NCBI GenBank assembly: GCA_964496575.1
Contig: CAZCAC010000150.1
Coordinates: 1 to 18,818, forward strand
Reading direction: 5' to 3'
Origin: CAZCAC01 sp964496575
GTDB lineage: Bacteria > Planctomycetota > UBA1135 > GCA-002686595
Length of the DNA: 18,818 nucleotides
Positions 7,256 to 15,300 of the stretch are shown one piece after another (the stretch's first letter is position 1; each line of letters begins with the position of its first letter). The position numbers were made by a program, and so were the translations under genes. Below the pieces are notes generated by a model, which was not told where the DNA came from, did no database searches, and saw only the letters and a program-made list of their open reading frames with translations.

Positions 7256-9160
7256 ATGGGAACTCCCTCGTTCGAGATCCGCGCGATCCGGTGGCCGCTG
7301 CTCCTCCTCCCCACCCTCGCGCTCCTCGCCGCCTGCGGCGACCGGGAGCCGCAGGTGATGATGCCGATCGAGACCGTGGTCGCGTCCCTCGTCGACGACG
7401 AGTCGGCCCGGGAGGTCCTGCTCGAGAACGAGGCCGCCCCGGTCGAGGCGGGCACCTACGCCCCCTCCACCGCCTTCCGCCACGACAGCAGCCCGCTGCC
7501 GGCGCTGCTCCTCACCCCGCCGGCGCGGGTACGCCTCGAGCTGGGCCGTCTCCCCGAAGGCGCGCTGCTGCGCTTCGGCGTCGGATTCGACCAGAGCGCC
7601 TACGAGGGGACCGAGCGGGGCCAGGTGCGCTTCCGCCTCGGCGACGGCTCGAAGGTGTTCCACGAGGAGGCGATGCCGTTCGGGCAGGAGATCAGGGAAA
7701 AGGCCCGGCACTGGCGGCTCGAGGAGATCGACATCGCCGGGGTCGAATCGCTGCTCCTGGAGACCGAGGTGATCGCGGGCGCGGGCACGCCTCCCGCCGC
7801 CTTCGCGTCCCTCCAGGTGATCACCACCGCCGAACGCCCACGAGAGCGCGCCGCGCCGGAGAAACCCAACGTGGTCATGGTCGTGCTCGACACGCAGCGC
7901 TTCGACCGCCTCTCCTGCTACGGCGGCCGGAAGGGCCTCACCCCCACCCTCGATGTCCTCGCCAGGCGCGGCGTGCTGTTCGAGTCCGCCTACGCGTCCT
8001 CCTCCTGGACCTGGCCCTCCACCGCCTCGCTCCTGACCTCGCTGACCGTCGCCGAGCACGGCCTGGAGAGTCATCGCTCCTGCTACCTCTCGCAGAGTCT
8101 CCTGACCCTCGCCGAGGCGTTCCAGGCGGCGGGGTGGACCACCGGGGCGATCTCGGCCAATCCGCTGGTCCACGCCGACAAGGAGTTCGACCAGGGCTTC
8201 GAGACGTTCGAGCACCTCGAGTGGGGCCGCGCCGCCCGGGTGACCGATGACGCGGTGCAGTGGCTGCGCGAGCACGCGGACTGGCGCTTCTTCCTCTTCC
8301 TCCTGTACATCGATCCCCACGAGTACAAGCCGGAGAAGGAGTTTCGCGAGCGGTGGGCGGGCCCCGAGCCCGAGATGTTCGACAAGTCGGAGTGGCGCGA
8401 GCTGTATGCGAAGAAGCTCATGCACCAGGAGCACGACGCGGCGCGGCTGCAGAAGTACACCGAGTACAACTCGACCCTGTACGACGCGAGCCTGGCCGAG
8501 TTCGACGCGGCGCTGGCGAAGCTGATCGGTGAGATCCAGGCACAGGGGCAGCTGGACAACACGGTGTTCGTCTTCACCTCCGACCACGGCGAGGAGTTCC
8601 TCGAGCACGGCACGCTCTACCACGGCAACAACCTGCACCGCGAGCTGGTCGGCGTCCCGCTGATTCTCTCCGGTCCGGGGATCCCGGCGGGCGTGCGGGT
8701 GACCGAGCGAGTGGAGAACCGCTTCCTCGCGCCCACCCTGCTCGAGCTGGTGGGACTGGGACGGCTGGAGAACCTGCAGGGCCCCGACCTGCTCGACCCC
8801 GAGCAGGTGAGCGCCGGCGCTCGCGAGCCGATGTTCCTCTCGACTCGCCGCGGGGTCTGGGTCGAGGAGGACGGCCCGGCGCTCTCCAAACTGGGCATGC
8901 ACGGCGTGCAGTTCGGCGACCACCTCTTCTTCTGGGTCCCGGAGACTCCCGACGGAACGCCGAGGCGCGCCCTCTTCGACCTCGCCACGGATCCGGAGGC
9001 ACTCCACGACATCTCCGCGACGGACCCCGAGCAATGCGAGCGCTACGAGACGATGATCGAGCGGTGGCTGGAGCGGTCGGAGCGAACGCGGCCGAACGTG
9101 CTCGACGGCGGGGAGAGTGCGCTGCAGCTGATGCTGGACCTGGGGTACGTGGACAAGTAG
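7256..9160 (+). CDS. Sulfatase/alkaline-phosphatase superfamily lipoprotein with Thr at the nucleophile position
   Basis: The 634-residue product begins with a type II signal peptide: Arg at 9 and 12, a hydrophobic stretch, and lipobox LAAC with Cys27, so it is probably lipid-anchored. Residues about 60-195 look like an added beta-rich domain of unknown role. The sulfatase fold (PF00884 type) starts at about 204 with NVVMVVLDTQRFDRLSCYGG (metal ligand Asp212). Next is SSSWTWPSTASLLTS (248-262), where the usual C/S-x-P-S/T-x-R gives T252-W-P-S-T-A. The second metal site is TSDHGEEFLEHG (441-452, Asp443, His444), followed by a typical HRELVGVPLILSGPG (461-475). Without Cys or Ser at 252 no formylglycine can form there, and the Arg is also lost. 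A Thr nucleophile is known in phosphoethanolamine and lipoteichoic-acid transferases of this superfamily, so a phosphoester hydrolase or transferase is as likely as a sulfatase. The substrate is unknown. Confidence 0.88.
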   Translation: MGTPSFEIRAIRWPLLLLPTLALLAACGDREPQVMMPIETVVASLVDDESAREVLLENEAAPVEAGTYAPSTAFRHDSSPLPALLLTPPARVRLELGRLPEGALLRFGVGFDQSAYEGTERGQVRFRLGDGSKVFHEEAMPFGQEIREKARHWRLEEIDIAGVESLLLETEVIAGAGTPPAAFASLQVITTAERPRERAAPEKPNVVMVVLDTQRFDRLSCYGGRKGLTPTLDVLARRGVLFESAYASSSWTWPSTASLLTSLTVAEHGLESHRSCYLSQSLLTLAEAFQAAGWTTGAISANPLVHADKEFDQGFETFEHLEWGRAARVTDDAVQWLREHADWRFFLFLLYIDPHEYKPEKEFRERWAGPEPEMFDKSEWRELYAKKLMHQEHDAARLQKYTEYNSTLYDASLAEFDAALAKLIGEIQAQGQLDNTVFVFTSDHGEEFLEHGTLYHGNNLHRELVGVPLILSGPGIPAGVRVTERVENRFLAPTLLELVGLGRLENLQGPDLLDPEQVSAGAREPMFLSTRRGVWVEEDGPALSKLGMHGVQFGDHLFFWVPETPDGTPRRALFDLATDPEALHDISATDPEQCERYETMIERWLERSERTRPNVLDGGESALQLMLDLGYVDK

Positions 9161-9181
9161 GCCGCGGCTCTCTCGCACCTC

Positions 9182-9201
9182 GAGCGTCGTCCAGGACGCT
9201 C
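9182..9201 (+). terminator. Hairpin downstream of the sulfatase-superfamily gene, possible terminator
   Basis: A perfect seven-base stem GAGCGTC/GACGCTC closes a six-base loop, 21 bases after the stop at 9160. No T-run follows, so it is not a classical intrinsic terminator; it may act as an RNA 3' end or pause site. Confidence 0.35.
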
Positions 9202-9323
9202 ACCCGCGAGCTCGCCCTGCACGGGGCGGCGACAGGGCTCCCGTCGCGTCCCACAACCGAGACTGTCGGGCGAGGTGGTTCGTCACCCTTCTGAGGGGCG
9301 CTCGAGGACCCGATCTAGGGGAC

Positions 9324-12300
9324 ATGTCGTATTCTATCGATCGCGAGCGCTCGCCCCGCCGCTGGCGGATCTTCGAGGTCCTCCTCCAGGTCCTCATCCT
9401 GTGCGCCTCGGGCTGGATCGCCGCGTGCAGCAGCGGCGGTGGAACGCCTCCCTTCGCCAGTCCGGGCCAGACCACCGTGGTGAGCGACGCCCCGAGTGGG
9501 CAGGTCGCCGACGGCGGCGCCACGGCGACCGTCACGGTCACCGTACGCGACGCGGTGGGAAATCCCCTCTCGGGACAGATCGTCGTGCTCGAGGTCTCGG
9601 GCAGCGGGAACTCGATCACCCAGCCCTACGGGAAGACCACGGCCGACGGCATCGCCACCGCGACGATTGCCTCCACCGTGGCGGAGACCAAGCAGGTCAC
9701 CATCGTCATCGATCCCGGAGTGAGCGAGCTCCGGATCGTCGACGCGCTGAGCATCGTGTTCACCGCCGACGCGGAATCGATCAGCGGCGCGCTGTCGACG
9801 ATCGCGGCCACCCCCGCGACTGGCATCGTCGCCGACGGCGTGACGCAGACGACCTTGACCGTCACCGTCCGCGACGCGAACGGCAATCTCGTCCCCGGGC
9901 GGGTGGTCCAGCTGTCCTCGAACGGCAGTGGTAACGTCATCGCCCAGCCGGTCGCCGTGACCGACGAGGCGGGGGTCGCCACCGGGACCCTGACCTCGAC
10001 CGCTGCGGAGACCAAGACCGTCACCGCGACGATCGACCCGGGCGCGGACGGGGTGAGCCTCGCCGCCGGCGCTGACGTGACCTTCGTCGCCGATGCCGAG
10101 ACGATCGACGCGAACCTCTCGACCGCGGTCGCCGACCCCGCCGCGGGCATCGCCGCCGACGGCACGACGACCTCGACCGTCACCGTCACCGTGCGCGACG
10201 CCAACGGCAACCCCGTCCCCGGACAGCTCGTCGGCCTCGCCGCGACCGGGACGAACAACACGCTCACCCAGCCCGTCGCGGCGACCGACTCCTCCGGACA
10301 GGCGTCGGGAACGCTGGCCACCACCGACGCCGAGATCAAGATCGTCACCGCCACGATCAACCCCGGAGCCGGGGAGGTGGTCCTGGTCCAGACCCCCACC
10401 GTCGGGTTCCTCGGCGACCCGGACGGCGTCAGCTCGGTCCTGTCCAGCGTGGTCGCCGTCCCCGATACCGACGTGATCGCCGACGGGTCGACGCTCTCGA
10501 CGGTGACCGTCATCGTGCGCGACGGAAACGGGAACCCGGTCCAGGACCAGGCCGTCGAGCTCGCCTCGACGGGCACCGGCAACACGATCACCCAGCCGGC
10601 GGGACCCACCGACGCGAGCGGCCTGGCCGTGGCGACGATCGCCTCGACCGTCGCGGAGAGCAAGACCCTGACCGCCACCGTGAATCCGGGGGCGGCGGCG
10701 GTGGTCCTGGCGACGACGCCGGTGGTGGGCTTCATCGGCGATCCGGCGACGATCGACGCCGACCTCTCGACGGTCGTCGCCAATCCGACCACGATCGTCT
10801 CGAACGGCGCCGAGACGTCGACGATCTCCGTCACCGTGCGCGACGCGAACGGCAACCCCGTGGCCGGACGGACGGTCCAGCTCGCAGCGACGGGCAGCGG
10901 CAACACCCTCACCCAGCCCGCGGCGGTCACCGATGGCAGCGGAGTCGCGACTGGCTCGCTCGCCTCGACCGTCGCCGGCACCAAGGTCGTCACGGCGACG
11001 GTCGATCCCGGTGCGAGCGAGGTGGCGGTGGTGCAGACCGCGAGCGTGGCCTGCACGCCCGACAGCGGCTCGATCAGCGCGAGCCTCTCCACCGCGACCG
11101 CCGACCCGACGACCGGACTGATCGCCGACGGCTCGGACAGCTCGACGGTGACGGTCACCGTTCTCGACGCGGGCGGCAACCCCGTCCCCGGACAGGTCGT
11201 GCAGCTCACCGCGACCGGCGGCGGGAACACGATCACCCCGCCCACGTCGGTCACCGACGGCAGCGGCATCGCGATCGGGTCGCTCACCTCCACCACCTCG
11301 GAGGTGAAGACGCTGACGATCACCGTCAACCCCGGCGCCGGTCAGGTCGTCCTCGACGACCAGCCGACCGTCGAGTTCATCGCCGACGCCTCGAACATCA
11401 GCGCGATCCACTCCAGCGCCGTCGCGGCTCCCTCGCTCGACGTCGTCGCCGACGGCTCCACCGTGAGCACGATCACCATTACCCTTCGCGATGTGCACGG
11501 CAACGTGATCCCCGGGCTCGCCGCGGAGCTCGCCGCGACCGGATCCGACAACACGCTCACCCAGCCGCCAGGTCTCACCGATGCCGGCGGCCAGATCACG
11601 GGAACGATCTCCTCGACGCGGGCCGGGGTCAAGGTGATCACGGTCACCGCCGACCCGAGCGGCTCGAGCGTCGTGCTGCTGCAGACCCCGACCGTCGAGT
11701 TCATCGGCGATCCCGCGACGATCAGCGCGACGGGCTCCTTCGCCAGCGCGAATCCGACGACCGGCGTGTACGCCAACGGGATCGACAGCACCTCGATCAA
11801 CGTCATCGTGCGCGACGAGAACGGCAACGCCGTGAAGGGGCAGACGGTCTTCCTCGCCGCCACCGGCTCGAACAACAGCTTCACCCAGCCCCCGACGGTC
11901 ACCGACGAGAACGGCAGCGCCAGCGGCACGCTCGTCTCGACCACCTCCGAGGTGAAGACGATCACCGTCACCGTCAACCCCGGCCCCACGCCCGTCGAGC
12001 TGGTGCAGAAGCCGACGGTCGAGTTCATCGCCGACACCACCATCAGCCCGTCGCTCTCCACGGTGACGGCGATTCCGGCGACCAACGTCGTCGCCGACGG
12101 CTCGGACTCCTCGACGATCACGGTCACCGTCCGAGACGGCCTGAACAACCTGGTCTCGGGAGCCACGGTGGTGATCAGCGCCACCGGAACGGGCAATACG
12201 ATCACGCAACCGGTGGGAACGACGAACGGCGCGGGAGAGGCGACGGGGACGCTCGCCTCGGTGGTCGCCGAGACGAAGACGGTCACGATCACCGTCAATC

Positions 12301-15300
12301 CGGGGCCCGAGGAGGTGGTGCTCGACTCCACGCCGACGGTCGAGTTCGTCGCGGACGCCTCGAACATCAACGACACGCTCTCGACCGCCGTCGCCGATCC
12401 CGCCACGGGGCTGGTCGCCGACGGGACGGCGACCTCGACGATCACCGTCACGGTGCTCGACGACAACGGCAACCCGGTGCCGGACCAGGCGGTCTCTCTC
12501 GCCTCGACGGGGACCGGCAACACGCTGACGCAGCCCGCCGGGCTGACCGACGCGGCGGGCGTCACCACCGGAACGATCGCCACGACCGTCTCCGAGACGA
12601 AGACGATCACCGTCACCGTCAATCCTGGCGGCGGGGAAGTGGTGCTGGTCTCGCAGCCCACGGTCGAGTGCATCCCCGACGCGATCGACTCGGGCCTCTC
12701 GAGCGTGGTGACCGTGCCCTCGACCAACGTCGTCGCCGACGGGACGACGACCTCGACGATCACCATCACCGTCCTCGATACGCTGGGCAATCCGGTGGCC
12801 GGGCAGACGGTGGAGCTCGCGGCGACCGGAAGCAATCACACGTTGACCCAGCCGGCGGCGGTGACCGACGCCTCCGGGGTCACCACCGGCACGATCGCCT
12901 CGACGCTCGCCGAGACGAAGACGATCACGGCGACGGTAAACCCGGGCGCCGGGCAGGTCGTGCTCGACGACAACCCGACGGTCGAGTTCATCGCCGACGA
13001 CTCGACGATCAGCACTGGACTCTCGTCCGTCGTGGCCGCACCGGCCTCGGGAGTCGTCGCGGACGACACCGACAGCTCGACGATCACCATCACCATCCGC
13101 GATGCGAATGGCAACCCCGTGCCGGGGCAGAGCGTGACGCTGGCCTCGACCGGCAGCGACCACACCCTCACTCAGCCGGGCGGGACGAGCGATGCGGCCG
13201 GACAGATCACCGGTTCGATCGTCTCCACCAGGGCCGAGATCAAGACGATCACGGCGACGATCAACCCCGGGCCCGGCGAGGTCGTGCCTGACGACACGCC
13301 GACGATCGAGTTCGTCGCCGACCCCTCGACGATCGACGCCGGGCTCTCCTCCGCCGTCGCCGTACCCAGCACCAACGTCGTCGCGGACGATGTCGAGCTC
13401 TCGACGATCACCGTCACCGTGCGCGACGCGCAGGGCAACGCGGTGCCCGGTCAGACGGTACAGCTCGCCTCGACCGGGACGGGGAACACGCTCACGCAAC
13501 CCGGTGGGAGTACGGACGCCTCGGGGCAGGTGACCGCGACGATCGCCTCGACCGTCGCCGAGCTGAAGACGTTGACCGTCACCGTCAATCCCGGCGCAAG
13601 CCAGGTCGTCCTGACCCAGCAACCGACCGTCGACTTCATCGCCGACGCCTCGAACATCAACGCGACGAGCTCGACCGTGGTGGCCGCGCCGAGCAGCGAC
13701 GTCGTCGCCGACGGCGTGGAGAGCTCGACGATCACCATCACGGTGGTCGACACCTTCGGCAACCCCGTGCCCGACCAGACGGTGCAGCTCGCCGTCACCG
13801 GCACCGGGAACACCCTGACCCAGCCCGCGGCGATCACCGACGCGGCGGGCCAGACCGCCGGGAGCATCGTCTCGACGGTGGCCGAGGACAAGGTCGTCAC
13901 CGCGACGGTCAACCCCGGCCCCGGCGAGGTCGTGCTGTCAGCGACCCCAACGATCGGGTTCATCGCCGACGTCGGCGCGATCAGCGACACGCTGTCCTCC
14001 GCGGTCGCCGCGCCGAGCACGGGCGTGGTCGCCGACGGGAGCACCACCTCGACGATCACCGTCACCGTGCTGGACGAGTTCGGCAACCCCGTGCCCGAAC
14101 AGACGGTCGAGCTGGCCGCCAGCGGCACGGGCCATACGATCACGCAGCCGGCCGGAGCCACCGACGGGTCCGGCCAGGCGACCGGCACGATCGCCTCGAC
14201 GGTCGCCGAGGTCGAGGTGATCACCGTCACCGTCAACCCGGGCGCCAGCGAGGTGGTGTTGATCCAGACGCCGTCGATCGAGTTCATCGGCGACGCGTCG
14301 AACCTCAGCGCGGCCCTCTCTCACGCCTTCGCCGTGCCTTCGATGAACGTCGCAGCGGACGGGTCGACCTCCTCGACGGTCTACACCCACCTGCGCGATG
14401 TCAATGACAACCCCGTGGCCGGGGTGACGATCGAGCTCGCCGCCACCGGCAGCGGCAACACGCTGACGCAGCCGGCGTCGGTGACGGATGGCAACGGCCT
14501 CGCCTCGGGGAGCATCGCTTCGACCGACGCCGAGGTGAAGACGGTGACGATCACCGCCGATCCGTCGGGGGCCGCGGTGGTCTTCGACCAGCAGCCCACC
14601 GTCGAGTTCGTCGCCGACGCTTCCGACATCAGCCCGGCGCTCTCCAGTGCGGTGGCCAGTCCGGCGACCGACGTGCTCGCCGACGGGATGGAGATCTCGG
14701 TGATCACCGTCACCGTGCGCGATGGGAACGGCAACCCGCTGGCCGGACAGAGCGTCGAACTCGCCTCGACCGGCACCGGCAACACGATCACCCAGCCCGC
14801 GGGCGTCACCGACGAGAATGGAGAAGCTGTCGGGCGGATCGCCTCGACGGTGGCGGAGACCAAGACGATCACCGCGACGGTGAACCCCGGCGCGAGCGAG
14901 GTCGTGGTGACGCAGCAGCCGACCGTCGCGTTCATCGCCGATGCGGATAATCTCTCCGCCTCCCTCTCCAGCGTGACCGTCGACACCGCCGCCGGCCTCG
15001 CCGCGGACGGGACTGCGGCCGCGACGATCACCGTCACGGTGCTCGACGCGCACGGCAACCCCGTGCCCGATCGAACGGTCCAGCTCGCGGCGACGGGTAC
15101 CGGCAACACGCTGACGCAACCCGCTGCCGTCACCGACGCTTCAGGGATCGCGACCGGGACGCTGGCCTCGTCGACGGCGGAGCCGAAGACGATCACGGCC
15201 ACGGTCGATCCCGCCGGCGCGGCCGTCGTGCTCGACGACACGCCGACGGTGGAGTTCGCCTGGGTGCTCGGCGACACGTATTACGTGCGCGCGACCGGGA

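Noticed and set aside
7127..9178. A 683-codon minus-strand frame opposite the sulfatase-superfamily gene
   Set aside because: It is antisense to a gene with clear conserved motifs and has Arg/Gly/Leu/Glu low-complexity content typical of a shadow in GC-rich DNA.
9315..13622. A 1435-codon open frame on the minus strand across the Ig-like repeats, plus further long antisense frames at 9626-11329, 11342-12835 and 13451-15277
   Set aside because: They are shadows of the repeats: the same codons recur every 324 bases, so a stop-free antisense frame stays stop-free. The translations have low-complexity GDGDRRG-type composition, no domain and no plausible start.
9465..15260. CRISPR-like or satellite array
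   Set aside because: The repeats are 324 bases long, contiguous without spacers, and form one open reading frame of Ig-like domains.
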